From the NCBI GenBank assembly GCA_000149225.2, contig CM000690.1, positions 558,001 through 622,000 of the forward strand: 64,000 nt of DNA, read 5' to 3'. This DNA comes from Lachancea kluyveri NRRL Y-12651. Taxonomy: Eukaryota; Ascomycota; Saccharomycetes; Saccharomycetales; Saccharomycetaceae. This document shows, in pieces, positions 46,310-57,447 of this stretch (its first letter is position 1; every line of letters begins with the position of its first letter). The notes under the pieces are model-generated. The model did no database searches. It saw nothing but the letters and a program-made list of their open reading frames with translations, and was not told the origin of the DNA. A program made the position numbers and the translations under genes.

Positions 46310-47239
46310 ATGAGCAACAGGACTGGGGGATTCCGGAGGAGTAGACTTTTGTCTTTCCGCAAGAACACCAGCCGTGAAAGGCGTTCAGGATATTGGAAAT
46401 ACCACATCATTCAATTTGGATACACTAACCTGTACCTCACTACCCTACCGGACGAGGCACATATAGGAAACGTAACATATGCACCAAGTCTATATGCACA
46501 AATTATATCATTGCCGGGTACATCGGGAGGCTTTCAAATGGTGGTTAAACTGAACGTTTCAGAGTCAGAGCCCCTGTTTGTCATGACATTCTTCCAAGGT
46601 AACTGGAAACTCGAAATAAAGCAATGCTTCCAGGGAAAAGAGCCTTATGGACTTCAGCCAGCAACAATACCATCAGGGATAACACTAGCGAATAATTCCG
46701 AGGAGATTCCGTTGAAAGAACTTAACCAGTATGAAATTGTTGATCGTGACGAAGTATTGGCAAAAACCGTATTCCTACGATATCGAATAGCTTTCTCGTC
46801 CAACGACAAATGGCTGGTGGGTTCGCTACCACATGTTCGTGAGGCCAAACGAAACCTCATACTTAAAGACTCACAGCCCAAAAAGTACCATTTGCAAAAA
46901 AAGCACGACATTTATTTCTACAAACCTTCCAACGAGCACGACAAATGTGAGAATAAAATCTTGGGAGTGTTCAGAGAAAACACCAAATATACAGAAAAAT
47001 TTAAAAAAAGAGTGTCTCGTAATTTGCAGGAAGCTCCCCCTTTTGGGGATGGGCTGTCGCTAGAAAATCCTCAGGATGATATTCCGCATAGGTCTACGTT
47101 GGGTTGGATCACTGTATATCACGATGATACCACCCTTTCAAAAATTGATAACGACAATGGGGTAAAATTCCTTATTGTTTTGGCTTATACTCTGGGTGTT
47201 TCCTATCAGAAACTCTCTGCGGAAAGAGCCGCCAGGTGA
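46310..47239 (+). CDS. Unrecognised 309-residue protein
   Basis: I do not recognise this gene. It is a complete frame from an ATG, 309 codons with normal-looking codon use, between TAE1 and RGD1, which are adjacent in S. cerevisiae. The first 27 residues are strongly basic (MSNRTGGFRRSRLLSFRKNT). Residues 28-200 alternate hydrophobic and polar residues as in a beta-rich domain: YWKYHIIQFGYTNLYLTT, PLFVMTFFQGNWKLEI and DKWLVGSLPHVREAKR. A hydrophilic, Lys-rich stretch follows, then GWITVYHD and a hydrophobic FLIVLAYTLGVSY near the end. No signal peptide or clear membrane anchor is seen. It may be lineage-specific or a fast-evolving member of a known fungal family. Confidence 0.7.
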   Translation: MSNRTGGFRRSRLLSFRKNTSRERRSGYWKYHIIQFGYTNLYLTTLPDEAHIGNVTYAPSLYAQIISLPGTSGGFQMVVKLNVSESEPLFVMTFFQGNWKLEIKQCFQGKEPYGLQPATIPSGITLANNSEEIPLKELNQYEIVDRDEVLAKTVFLRYRIAFSSNDKWLVGSLPHVREAKRNLILKDSQPKKYHLQKKHDIYFYKPSNEHDKCENKILGVFRENTKYTEKFKKRVSRNLQEAPPFGDGLSLENPQDDIPHRSTLGWITVYHDDTTLSKIDNDNGVKFLIVLAYTLGVSYQKLSAERAAR

Positions 47240-49165
47240 ACAGCCTGGTAATTCTTGTTTGATTGTGCCTCAATCACGGGCCTCGCTTTTGAGGGCTAAG
47301 GCGCCCAATTTGTATCAAGTACGAAACAAGAATGCTTGTACCGGTCATTTTATTGGCTTTTGCATCATTGTTGATTATTAGCCTTAAAATAGATTTTGAT
47401 CAGCTTCTAACGCCCATGCAAAACACAGCTATTCTATATGTTCAGGAGACTTGCAAGAAAAGAATAAAAAAAATGCTTAGTGCTCTAATCTAAGGATATC
47501 GACTTTACTTTCTTGTCGTTTGATCTTCCTTTGCATGAGGGAACTGGGACTTTGCCTGCCATTACATTTCACCTTCTCGCATTTGTGTTTCGTCTAATGG
47601 ACACTAACGGCTTTGCTTTTTGGCCGCTACAGTTTCGCGCTCGAGCTGACAAGATTTGGAGATTTAAGATAGTGTTGGTGAAAACATTGTGTGACGCGCA
47701 CATATCAAGCGTTGTAGATTTTACATTCCTCGAAAGCCCAATACAATATCTTTTGCAGCCGTTGATTTATAAATATACTAATATTCTGTGCCAGTATTTG
47801 AAATAGCTACACTGCAGTGCTAAATGGACATTCTCAAGCCACTGATATACCCATGAAAATAGATTGCTATGCTATGTAATTGCGGATAGCTGGCGTCCGC
47901 TAGCGGATGTTAAACATCAAGTAGCTTAGCCTCTTTGCTTGGTTGCACAGGAACATATTAACCTGCTTTGATTCTACATCCCAGGAAGAATCAAGGGCAT
48001 CTTAAACTATCATGAAGCAAGATGGGTAGGACGTAGTTAAGTTGTGTTCCAACTTCCCTTTTTTTTTTTTTCTTTCTTTCTTTCTCTCTTATTTTTGATG
48101 GTCCTTATAAGCTTTCCAGGCTTGTCTTCGGAAACGTATGCAGGTCCGATAATAGCCAGGGTTTGTTGAAATTACGGGCCCAGATTGAGACTCACTCAAC
48201 TATGCAAATGCTTCTTGCCAAATCATTTTCTTGTTCCGCCAGTAGCCACTGGAGATAACAGCAGTGAACTTGTAATTGTACAAGAAGGTTTTGCTAGGCA
48301 GCATGACCGTTTGATGGAGCAAGAGGTTAAAACAAACAAACAAACCAGATAAGAGTGACTGTCATTGGCTGACCTCATGTTGAGTCGGGTGTTTCAAGAA
48401 TATTCATATCTCGCTCACTTTCTTCGATTTAGAGCTCATCCCCTACGGTTGTGTCATCTGATTGACTAAGGTATTCACGGTAGGTTGGCGAAGAGCACCG
48501 CATCGCTAAGAAAGTAGGCAAAGTAGGCTTCTCTGCGTAGCAGCCAACTCTCTATTAACTAGCAGATACTCAGAACTAACTGCCGCTATGCAATTCTTCT
48601 AGTTGTGGATAATGTTATCTGCTGCACCAGTTTTTTTCTTTGCGTTTAACAGACTTGGACCTACACTCCTCTTAAGCATTCGTGCACAACTGGATCATCA
48701 GAAAGACATGTAACACCACTTTGAAATACACATCTAGTAGAAACGTATACCGGAATTTACATCCTGGTATTTATCCACATGTGGCCAGGTGATCTCCATG
48801 CATTAGCTATTTTGAGTTACCGACATTTCCCAAACCAGTCGTGCTAACAGCTACAGATGTAGTTCAGGGCTAATAGACAAGCGAGAGCTAAACGCAGTGC
48901 TCGGTACACCAGAATTAGCGGGAAAGAATATGTGTTTTGCTACATAAATTCAACACGAATACGGCCTAAGTAACCAGTCTTTTTTTCTTTACAATTCAGA
49001 AAACTCGGTTATTACGCCTGGCATTATTGATCACTGTATACGTAGTATCCCACAACGGGGGAATGCCAATCAAAACCTCATCCTATTGCAAACGCCTACT
49101 TTGTTTACTTTGCAATATAACATCAGAAGCACACCAAAAATAAAAGGGACATAAACGATCTTTGA
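47240..49165. other. 1.9 kb region without a convincing gene, upstream of RGD1
   Basis: This is the longest interior gap. Open frames are short, and the longest (47513-47806) begins at TTG. There is a pyrimidine tract near 48060-48090. No tRNA, LTR or ORF remnant is recognisable. The right end must contain the RGD1 promoter. The remainder could hold a non-coding RNA or a decayed gene. Confidence 0.55.
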
Positions 49166-51286
49166 ATGACAGATTCCAGGTCCACATCTATTGTGTCAGC
49201 AATGACCACAGAGTCTAAGCCAGGGGCTGTTTCGACAACAATGGTGGCGAACAATGCCAACGAGATCTCTTGCGAGGAGGCTATAGACTTGCTCGATACT
49301 CCGCAGATCAAGGAAGTTATGAATTCGGATGTTTCTGTCAATGTTCTGCTTACACGTATGAAGCAATCTCTTCTAATCTGTGAAGAACTGACTAAATTTA
49401 TTCGCAAGAAGTACATCATGGAAGAAGACCATACTCAGCAGTTGGCCAAAACTTTCAAACACTTTTTTGCTGAGAGTTCTTCCGGTTCCTCTTTACAACG
49501 CAGTATACACTCAGTGCTAGAAATCGACGGAAAACTTGCTCAAGTAAAACAGAGTTATGTGTCAGCTTTGCAGAAGATGTATGAGGAACTGAGTGCCCTC
49601 CTGTTAACAATGACCAAACTGAGGAAATCTGTTAAAGAGCATAGCAGAAGACTGGAAAAAGACGTTGCGGATGCCATTCACAGCGCCGAGAAGGCCAAGT
49701 CCAGATATAATTCTTTATGCCAAGATTGGGAAAAATTGAGGATGGCCGATCCAACAAAAACTAAGTTGACGTTAAGGGGCTCAAAGACTACTAAAGAGCA
49801 AGAAGAAGAACTTCAAAGAAAAATAGATAGTGCCGATCTTGATTACAAGCAAAGAGTGGACCATTCCACCTCTTTGAGAAATACTTTCGTATCGAGAGAG
49901 AGACCTAAGATTGTGTATGAACTAAAGGACTTAATTTTGGAACTTGACACCGCAGTGGCTATCCAGTTACAAAAATATACCATTTGGACTGAGAATTTAA
50001 TTCTAAACAGTGGTGTAACTGTTACTCCATTTGAGACAGGTAAATCCATGAAGGCCATCGCCAGCTCTGTTACAAACGAGCGTGATTTGTACAACCACTT
50101 AAACAAATACAACCAGACTGGTAAAAATAATGGGTTTGTCAATAAGAATTTGATTCCAGTAGACTACAAAAAGCATCCATCGATGGTGAAAGCCGGGGGA
50201 AATACAACCTCGAAATCCAGCTTCTCCAAAATGAGCGGTAGCACTCCTTCATCTCCTGGGTTTGTCGTCAACCCTGCTAATAATTCTATGCCCAAAAGAG
50301 TTGTTTCTACGAGTCATGAGACACCGTTTATTTCCAATCCTACGAGCAGTACGGCTCCAATAACAGCAACAACGGCAACAAGTTATGCAAAGTTCAACAC
50401 ACCCAACTCTTATGGCACTTCTTTCTCAAACAAGCCCGCCGCTTTACAAACACAGGGACAACCAACTCATTCAACACTGCGTGTTATCAACGATGATCAG
50501 GAAACTACTAGAAAGTCTCACGAATATCAACGGAATGGAGATAACGGAAACTTTTCCTCGTTGGATCCTGGCAACAACACCAGAGCCACCAGTCTGACAG
50601 CCTCAATGGCTACTTCCGCCATGGATCGACCTTTATCTCATGTCCAAACAAATGCAACGCTTCCACCCGGTATCAACAAGAACTTTAAAACATTTGGGGT
50701 GCCGTTAGAAAGCCTGCTAGAATACGAGCAAGACATGGTTCCTGCCCTCGTCAGACAATGTATCTATGTCATTGACAAATACGGCTTAGATTTAGAAGGC
50801 ATTTATCGTAAATCGGCCAACGTTTTGGATGTTAGTAAGTTGAAAGATGAAATAGACAGAGATCCTTCCAATATATCCATGATTTTACCACCAAAGAATT
50901 ACACGGATTCTGACATTTATTTGGCAGCCTCCCTATTGAAAACCTTTTTTTCAAATTTGCCAGATTCACTTTTACCTCGTGACATGGCCAGCGAGGTCAA
51001 AACCTGTTTGTCCATCGAAGATCCTGTTACAAGGAAAAACTACATGCATGGGCTGATTTACAAATTGCCTGACGGACAATACTGGACATTAAGGTCGTTG
51101 ATCTTCCACTTGAAGCGTGTTTTGCAACACGAAAGTACGAATAGAATGAATGTCAAGAGTATGTGTATTATTTGGGGCCCTACAATAATTTCCCCAGACG
51201 AAGAGGACGTGAACGGCGTGAATTATCAGATCACTTGTATGGAAGTGTTGTTTGACGTAGCCGAGCAAGCGTTTGAGCCAGAGTAG
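49166..51286 (+). CDS. RGD1: RhoGAP Rgd1 (F-BAR plus RhoGAP)
   Basis: A 706-residue GTPase-activating protein for Rho3 and Rho4 (S. cerevisiae 666), acting at the plasma membrane and bud in polarity and cell-wall stress. An F-BAR domain occupies about 50-310 ([22 protein letters not shown] and long heptad-rich helices). A Ser/Thr/Asn-rich linker follows, then the RhoGAP domain from about 505, beginning [13 protein letters not shown], with the arginine finger at R548 (GIYRKSA) and [14 protein letters not shown] near 657. The ATG at 49166 is used. Confidence 0.95.
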   Translation: MTDSRSTSIVSAMTTESKPGAVSTTMVANNANEISCEEAIDLLDTPQIKEVMNSDVSVNVLLTRMKQSLLICEELTKFIRKKYIMEEDHTQQLAKTFKHFFAESSSGSSLQRSIHSVLEIDGKLAQVKQSYVSALQKMYEELSALLLTMTKLRKSVKEHSRRLEKDVADAIHSAEKAKSRYNSLCQDWEKLRMADPTKTKLTLRGSKTTKEQEEELQRKIDSADLDYKQRVDHSTSLRNTFVSRERPKIVYELKDLILELDTAVAIQLQKYTIWTENLILNSGVTVTPFETGKSMKAIASSVTNERDLYNHLNKYNQTGKNNGFVNKNLIPVDYKKHPSMVKAGGNTTSKSSFSKMSGSTPSSPGFVVNPANNSMPKRVVSTSHETPFISNPTSSTAPITATTATSYAKFNTPNSYGTSFSNKPAALQTQGQPTHSTLRVINDDQETTRKSHEYQRNGDNGNFSSLDPGNNTRATSLTASMATSAMDRPLSHVQTNATLPPGINKNFKTFGVPLESLLEYEQDMVPALVRQCIYVIDKYGLDLEGIYRKSANVLDVSKLKDEIDRDPSNISMILPPKNYTDSDIYLAASLLKTFFSNLPDSLLPRDMASEVKTCLSIEDPVTRKNYMHGLIYKLPDGQYWTLRSLIFHLKRVLQHESTNRMNVKSMCIIWGPTIISPDEEDVNGVNYQITCMEVLFDVAEQAFEPE

Positions 51287-51673
51287 TTTAATTTTCTCGA
51301 ATGTGTATAAAGCGTTATTAAAAAGATAAGAAAACAAAATGAAACGAGAAGTTATGTAAACAAAAACAAACAAAAGTAAAGTAGTATCTGTGGCTTCCGC
51401 CTTTTCTTTTCTTTTCTTTTCTTCTTTTAATGGATCAAATGCTATGTTGTGTGCTAACCTTTGAAAAGATACATTAAATAGCTTTAATGTTCTCTTACAT
51501 GTTTTCATTTTTTTTTTTTTTTTTTTTCATATAGCCTTCGGGCAAGCATTGAGTTTTGGTCAATTTTGGTTTTTCATCAAAAGTGAGCTGAAAAGTTAGA
51601 CTATGCAATTTTAAACCAGTCATCATTACATTAGACTTTCTGTATAATTTCCCACCTGACAGATTCGTGGTCT
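51287..51673. other. Convergent RGD1-cullin 1 intergenic region
   Basis: A 387-bp spacer with a TTTTC repeat (about 51401-51428) and a 20-bp T tract near 51510. I looked for a missing cullin C-terminal domain on the minus strand here and saw only a short open stretch without winged-helix residues. Confidence 0.55.
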
Positions 51674-53887
51674 TTACTTTCCAGAAATTGAATTGGAACC
51701 ATCCTTGTTATCTCTCTCTTTCCAAATATTACTATCAGAAGTAAGTATATGAGATTTTGAATTTCGTTTGGCAGGGCCTCCGTAAGTAACACGCAGTATT
51801 CCGTTCTTAATCTTTTTCTTATCTGGCTTGAAACCATCGTTTATTTTGTATGTCTTATCATCAGGGTCGTTTAAAAGTAACTTTATTCTTACAAATGAGT
51901 GTAGAGCTTGATTTAAAGTAACATCATCTATCTGCGTTGTTTTTTCAAGCTCGTAAAAAGACAGCACGTCATTATAGTTGAAGAGTTCCAGTATACAGTA
52001 TTGAACCATGTTCACATCCAATACCAAAAATACATCTCTAGAAATCTTAAATGGTGTCAACACCTCAAGATGGTGTAGATTACATCGAAGTTCTAATTTC
52101 TTGTTAGAAGCGGTTTCATCAAACTCCCTATAATATTGCTCAAACTTCTGCCACAATAGTTCCAAATCCCCAGGCAATTTTATAGTATCTAGTTGCGTAT
52201 GTTTAAAATTCTCTGGAACACATTTAAAGTCAAATATCAGCGGATCAAGAACAACATCACTTTCCAACCCATGCAAATCGGCAAAATCGTTTCCTGCACG
52301 ATAAGATTTTAGAGCATCTTCAGTAATAGTCTCCAAACGTTCATCACTTATGGTTTTAGGTAATGATTTTAAAATATTCTGGAAAATATACTCTAAATTC
52401 TGAGTTTTCTCTCGATACTTGTACAAATCACCACCCAGGTCCATAAATATACTGAATTCAGAACCCATCATTATTATCCTTCTAAACAATACCTTGTCTA
52501 TGTATTGCCTTAAAAGGTAGTTTTGAAGAGATAAAGAAGTAATGATTGACAAATATTGGTGATATTGGTCAAAGTTAACAGTGATTCCTTCTTTCCCGTT
52601 TGTTTTCTCCATTTGTTGGTAGCATTTTTTAAAATCTCGGTCAAGAGATTTAATGAATTCATCCGTGAATTTTGTCTGTGAGCCATAATTCTGCTGTATG
52701 AACTCATGAAAGACCTCGTCAATACAATCAGAATGACCAGTACTGGTTGCTAATTCGTAATTTTTTAAGGCGGTGACATAAATGGAGCCAAAGAGATCAA
52801 TTTCAAATGTACTGTCCACAACCACTTCATGCAACTTGTTTAATACAGCTTTTTTGAACCACTTTAACAAACTATCCTTTTTACCCGCACTAATGCATGC
52901 GAAAGAGACATTACAAAAACTTGCAGATTTTACACTCGTCGAATTCGAGAGGCTAGGATTTCCAAACAAGCACATGGGGACCAATCTTTCCAAGGAAGCT
53001 TCTTTCAATATAGTGCACTTCAGGATAAGGGACCTCACCTTTTGCGTAAAATACTGTGAGTTCGAAATGACAAATTCCTTGTTTGACCAGCATGAAAAGG
53101 AAGAATACTCTGAGATTCGAAGAGCAACGTTGTCTTCCCTAATAAGAAAGGTTCTGACGTCATCAATGTAGTTGATGTCCTTCGGTTGCACAAACCGTTC
53201 ACGTGCATACTGTTCGATTGTTTCAAGGTAAAACTGGTCGATAGTGGTACCGTTGCTCAGGTCAACTTTAATCTTTTTTAAAAATAGTGGAGAAATCAAG
53301 TAAGGAATTACTACTCCGAGTAACAAGGACTCTTTTTCGCCTGTGGATCGATACGTGTACAGCAGGTCTTTAAATTGGGACAAAAGTATAACTCCCTTAG
53401 TAGACGCCAACTGATTTAGAAATAGCGATGTCCCAAATTCCTGAAACTTCTTCTCAGACTGAAAAGCTGATTTTGGTGGGTGACAATATTGATCAAAATA
53501 TCTAACGATACCATATGCTTGCACTATTCTTTTGGTACAGTCGGTGTAAGCATCACAGGTTGCCCGCAAAAAAGTATTCCCTGGACCACTGGTATCCAAA
53601 GATCCAATGCAGCTTTGAACAAAAGCTTTCAGTCTATGCCAAATTGTGTCAATTAGCTTTTCTATAGCATCTGCCTGAGGGACCAATTCTGTACACGTAC
53701 TGCTTGAAGAGCACGTTTTATAAACTTTGGACTTGGTTAGAAATTCACAATGTCGAAAGAATTTGTTGCAATCATCTAGATACTCTCTAGAGTCAGACAA
53801 TGGTAGATTGTCGGAGTAAAAGATCTGGTCTAGAGCACGGCAGAGTTCCTCGAGGATGTGATCATGTTTGGAATTCTGACTCGGCAT
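51674..53887 (-). CDS. Cullin-like protein, tandem copy 1 (Rtt101/YBR259W locus)
   Basis: A 737-residue divergent cullin, E3 ligase scaffold family. The cullin-homology signature is visible as YIDKVLFRRIIMMGSEF around 470 and LHHLEVLTPF, LDVNMVQYCILELFN near 620-650, followed by PDKKKIKNGILRVTY. The N-terminal helical repeats begin at about 10. After ILRVTYGG only about 28 hydrophilic residues remain (ending SNSISGK), so the winged-helix B domain with the Rub1 acceptor lysine is absent. The position between RGD1 and SHG1 is that of S. cerevisiae YBR259W, and the sister WGD position holds RTT101. I use the ATG at 53887; the frame is open to a GTG at 53902. Most diverged of the three copies. 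Confidence 0.85.
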   Translation of the reverse strand: MPSQNSKHDHILEELCRALDQIFYSDNLPLSDSREYLDDCNKFFRHCEFLTKSKVYKTCSSSSTCTELVPQADAIEKLIDTIWHRLKAFVQSCIGSLDTSGPGNTFLRATCDAYTDCTKRIVQAYGIVRYFDQYCHPPKSAFQSEKKFQEFGTSLFLNQLASTKGVILLSQFKDLLYTYRSTGEKESLLLGVVIPYLISPLFLKKIKVDLSNGTTIDQFYLETIEQYARERFVQPKDINYIDDVRTFLIREDNVALRISEYSSFSCWSNKEFVISNSQYFTQKVRSLILKCTILKEASLERLVPMCLFGNPSLSNSTSVKSASFCNVSFACISAGKKDSLLKWFKKAVLNKLHEVVVDSTFEIDLFGSIYVTALKNYELATSTGHSDCIDEVFHEFIQQNYGSQTKFTDEFIKSLDRDFKKCYQQMEKTNGKEGITVNFDQYHQYLSIITSLSLQNYLLRQYIDKVLFRRIIMMGSEFSIFMDLGGDLYKYREKTQNLEYIFQNILKSLPKTISDERLETITEDALKSYRAGNDFADLHGLESDVVLDPLIFDFKCVPENFKHTQLDTIKLPGDLELLWQKFEQYYREFDETASNKKLELRCNLHHLEVLTPFKISRDVFLVLDVNMVQYCILELFNYNDVLSFYELEKTTQIDDVTLNQALHSFVRIKLLLNDPDDKTYKINDGFKPDKKKIKNGILRVTYGGPAKRNSKSHILTSDSNIWKERDNKDGSNSISGK

Positions 53888-54384
53888 GAGTGCCAGACCC
53901 ACAATTTTATACTTGGTTATATGTTATGTTTGGTAAAATGGTTCCAAACTTGCTCTTGGGGTATTAAAGTGGTTCGGATGAGTTTATAAAGAACCATTCC
54001 TTGTACAGCTTGAAAAGTACAGCTGGGGTTGGCCTTTTTTTTTTAAGAGCCGTATAGCGCGCTTTCTTAAGGCTATTAGATTTGTACCCACCTCATATGA
54101 TATAAAAGAAATGCTAGTTCAAAGTATCCAGTTATAAGAATATATGCACTACCGAATTTAAGTAAGATGTTTTCGGCTAACTATACGCGTGTACGGCATC
54201 TTAGCTCTGCTCACCAGCCGTCTCGACACATGAAGAGTAGTTTTCGCTTTTCGATTTTCATTAAGGACAAGGTACTTTAACGCATGTCTAGTAAATGGCC
54301 CAAATTAGTTGGCAGTGTACTCTAGGATTTTCTAAAGTAAGGGCCAGAAGCAAACCTTAGCCCCGAACCTAATGTAGCCACCAG
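53888..54384. other. Spacer between cullin copies 2 and 1
   Basis: A 497-bp gap with cullin 2 terminator and cullin 1 promoter sequence, including an AAAGAACCATTCC-like AT-rich start region and a T tract near 54037. No gene is seen. Confidence 0.5.
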
Positions 54385-56736
54385 CTATGGTGTGAAAAAG
54401 TATTTGTTGCCGCTTATTGTATAGTAATCACCACATTCTGTTAAAGCAGTCTTAAATTCACCGACACTAAATCCAGTAATTTGCTGCGTGACTATTTCGT
54501 ATAGCCTGTCATAGCTAAGGCCTTCATGCTCACCCTTTAATGATCTGACAATACTTAACTTTAAGAGCTCTTTCTTCCATGAAGAATCTCTATCGTCACC
54601 GCTATTCCCATGCGCTGGTTTAGAGGTAGCCCGAGGTGGGCGATATGTAATGCGCAGCTTACCGTCTTTGACCTTCTTCCTATCCGGAATGTATTCCGTG
54701 TTTAATTTGTATATGCCGTTCCGGCTATGTAACAGGCCAATTTCAGAAAACGATCTCAATGCCTGAGATAAATGGAACCCATCGACTTGCAACGTGAGCT
54801 TGATTTTAGAGAAAGAAAGGGTATCTGCATCGTTGAAAAGTTCCAGTATACAGCTTTGGAGCAGATTCACTTCCAGTATAAGGTATTGATTCTCTGATAA
54901 CTTGAATTCGGTACCGACCTCCAAGTGGTGCAACGTATATTGAGGCATTATTGTCTTTTTCTTTGAATTTGGATCCAAACTGTTATAATGGTTTAAAAAC
55001 TCGTTCCAAACATCACTTAAATGTTGTGGTAAAGAGGGAATATCCAGTGCTGTCTGTTGGAAAGAATCAGGAACATTACTTTTTTGAAAAAGCAAAGGAA
55101 CCAGTTCCACTTTGCCCGTACTCGTAGCCCTGAACGTCTCCCACAGATGCTTAGATTTTTCAACATCCATTGTTAAATCAGAAAGTTGAGGAGCTGACGA
55201 AACCCCCGTTTTTTTGGCAAGCAGTATAGTTGAGATATAATGCTCAATACACAATGGATTATCTGAAAACTTTAAGTAGTCGGAATCCATTAAAATGACT
55301 CTCCTAAAGAAACTTCGTGACAAGTAAAGTTTTAAGAAAACTTCCATGACGTCTAATTCAACGAGAAAATTGATGAGAATTTGCAGGGTATCATGAGTTT
55401 TCCTCATCTCATTTTCTTGGATGGGCTCACCTTGTATCAAAGAGTAAAAATTCTTCTTAATTTTCGAGTCAATCCATTTAAGTACACTCTCTAGAAATTC
55501 CAAATCTGAGCCAAATAGGCTTCTCGTACCCTCCTTTAGTGCCATGATAATACTTTTATTTGAAGGAAACACGGTGAAAAGTCGATCGAATGCAACGAGC
55601 ACTTTATCTATTCCAAAATGTCCCTCAGGGAGCTCAGCGCACTTGGCTGGAACAACTTTTTCTATGCTCTGGTATAGGATATTTAATTTTTTCATAAGCC
55701 CATAAATGTATTTGATTTGAAGCAGTTCATTGTCTGGGCATCTTTCAAAAATGTACACCGACAGTATTTGCTCTAGTACTTCTCGCTTTAGGATAGTGCT
55801 CTGGAAGTATCTGAAGACAGTTGAGTCACCAGAATCTCCTAGCATATGCTTACATATGCTTTTTTCTTTTAAAACTTGCTTTTGCAAAGCCCCCAGGTAG
55901 TTTTCATTAAACGGTATATCAATCCCATCGTCTAAATACTGGCTCAAGTTTTGCTCATAAAAATCTTTCACAAAGTAATCATTTTTTTCTGAATCGATAG
56001 GAATATTGTATATGTGGATAGAATGTAATATGCGCAGAAAAGCAGAAGAGCATTTGGAAAAGTTTTCATCACCCACCCACATATACCCTGTATCCTCCAG
56101 GCTAGGTTGTCCCTTTCTATATTGAGCTATCCACCTGTCCAAATAACGTACAAACTCACCATTTAGGCTTGCAATAACCTTCTTCAAAAAATAGAATAGC
56201 CCAAAATCATTGACACTCCTTACTTCTGGTGGGGCGAGAACCATAGAAAAATAAAAGTCATTGACATACTTGCAAGTGGAACTTAAACTGTCAAGCCGTA
56301 TCGATAAGATCGCTGTATATTTATTCATGGCCATCACAAAAGTCGCACATTTGTCAATTTCGGAATTTTTGAGTTCTTGCAGAATATTTTGAACGTTTTC
56401 GTCAACACATCGACAGATTCTTTCAGTGATTAAAGTCCACAACAGCTGAAATGACTCTCCCTGACTCAACAGTTTATAGCTTTTGAGCTTTTTGTTAGAC
56501 AACTGATTTTTGGATCTTGTGATCGAATATACTTTTGCCCTTGCTAGCCATGCACACTGGGTGTACGATTTATTAAAAACTTTGTTTAGCGAGTTGTCCA
56601 AGATCCCCTTAGAAGATGGAAAAGATGGGTGATGAGCTGTATCAATCTCTGCCGTCAGAATCTCATCAAGGGTATCACTAAATTCCAAAAAAACTCTGGT
56701 ATACTTCGGATTAAGGTCAGCTAGAGCAGCTGTCAT
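54385..56736 (-). CDS. RTT101: Cullin, tandem copy 2, with winged-helix B domain (Rtt101-like)
   Basis: A 783-residue cullin and the only full-length copy (S. cerevisiae Rtt101 842). Rtt101 scaffolds an E3 with Mms1/Mms22 and Hrt1 that acts at stalled replication forks. The cullin-homology region has YLSRSFFRRVILMDSD, LHHLEVGTEF and LEVNLLQSCILELFND; after PDRKKVKDGKLRITYRP a winged-helix B domain (about 715-783) follows, with the neddylation-type site IVRSLK (K734) and LSYDRLYEIV. It ends in the cullin-like DYYTISGNKYFFTP. The start is the ATG at 56736. It is the best candidate for the functional Rtt101 orthologue, by domain content and neighbourhood (AIM22 nearby, as in S. cerevisiae). Confidence 0.85.
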   Translation of the reverse strand: MTAALADLNPKYTRVFLEFSDTLDEILTAEIDTAHHPSFPSSKGILDNSLNKVFNKSYTQCAWLARAKVYSITRSKNQLSNKKLKSYKLLSQGESFQLLWTLITERICRCVDENVQNILQELKNSEIDKCATFVMAMNKYTAILSIRLDSLSSTCKYVNDFYFSMVLAPPEVRSVNDFGLFYFLKKVIASLNGEFVRYLDRWIAQYRKGQPSLEDTGYMWVGDENFSKCSSAFLRILHSIHIYNIPIDSEKNDYFVKDFYEQNLSQYLDDGIDIPFNENYLGALQKQVLKEKSICKHMLGDSGDSTVFRYFQSTILKREVLEQILSVYIFERCPDNELLQIKYIYGLMKKLNILYQSIEKVVPAKCAELPEGHFGIDKVLVAFDRLFTVFPSNKSIIMALKEGTRSLFGSDLEFLESVLKWIDSKIKKNFYSLIQGEPIQENEMRKTHDTLQILINFLVELDVMEVFLKLYLSRSFFRRVILMDSDYLKFSDNPLCIEHYISTILLAKKTGVSSAPQLSDLTMDVEKSKHLWETFRATSTGKVELVPLLFQKSNVPDSFQQTALDIPSLPQHLSDVWNEFLNHYNSLDPNSKKKTIMPQYTLHHLEVGTEFKLSENQYLILEVNLLQSCILELFNDADTLSFSKIKLTLQVDGFHLSQALRSFSEIGLLHSRNGIYKLNTEYIPDRKKVKDGKLRITYRPPRATSKPAHGNSGDDRDSSWKKELLKLSIVRSLKGEHEGLSYDRLYEIVTQQITGFSVGEFKTALTECGDYYTISGNKYFFTP

Positions 56737-57447
56737 TGTCTGCTTCTCAATGCAGCTTTCAGTCAAATTCTCGCTCTTTGGCGTAGGTTATCACCATGTG
56801 TTTTCTGTCAACACGAAAAAATGTCACTAAACGTACATGAAGAGACACGCGGAATATGAGTCGCTTCTAAAGTGTCAGAATAAAGTAAGCCCTGTATAAA
56901 ATTTATACGTTTGTTTTGAAATTTGTTTCAAAGCCAAGGAGATTGCAAGGCCCTGGTTTTTTTTTTAATCTTTTTCCGTCACCAAGTACCAAGGATATGT
57001 AAAAGTAGTTTCGAAATAAATAATCGAAGTCCTATGACAGCATATTTTAAGTTTCTATATATCATACATATGCAGAAAAGCTAATATTATTCAGCTTCAG
57101 AGTTACATTATCGTGCGATATTAGTAATCCAAAAAGTATATGGGAAAGAAGAGGGTCACGTTGGTATCAACGGATCAATACCCTACCGAGTAAATCGGTT
57201 TGCAAATAAAGATATATATCTCTAGTCGTATCTTGGGGTAGGAAAAACCAAAGGCTAGCATTGGCCAGTTTTCACTAGTAAACATCAATATGCTTATATC
57301 CCACAAAGAATATCACTAATATCGGCAGAAGAACACGATACTCCAATAAATTGCTATTTCGAACTGTTGCACAAAGTCCAGAAGCTTTATGTTTTTAAGG
57401 CAGTTTTTGAACCATCACCTAGTCTCTAAACTCTCATGTGCTACAAC
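56737..57447. other. Spacer between cullin copies 3 and 2
   Basis: A 711-bp gap, the longest in the array. The minus strand downstream of the cullin 3 stop was read for a winged-helix B remnant; none was recognised. It is AT-rich with several TATATA-type strings. Confidence 0.5.

Noticed and set aside
47513-47806. 97-codon frame in the gap before RGD1
   Set aside because: Begins at TTG, no ATG until 28 codons in, and no recognisable domain.
51541-51660. Open stretch downstream of cullin copy 1 as a winged-helix B remnant
   Set aside because: Translation in each frame lacks the IVR-K acceptor motif and winged-helix pattern.
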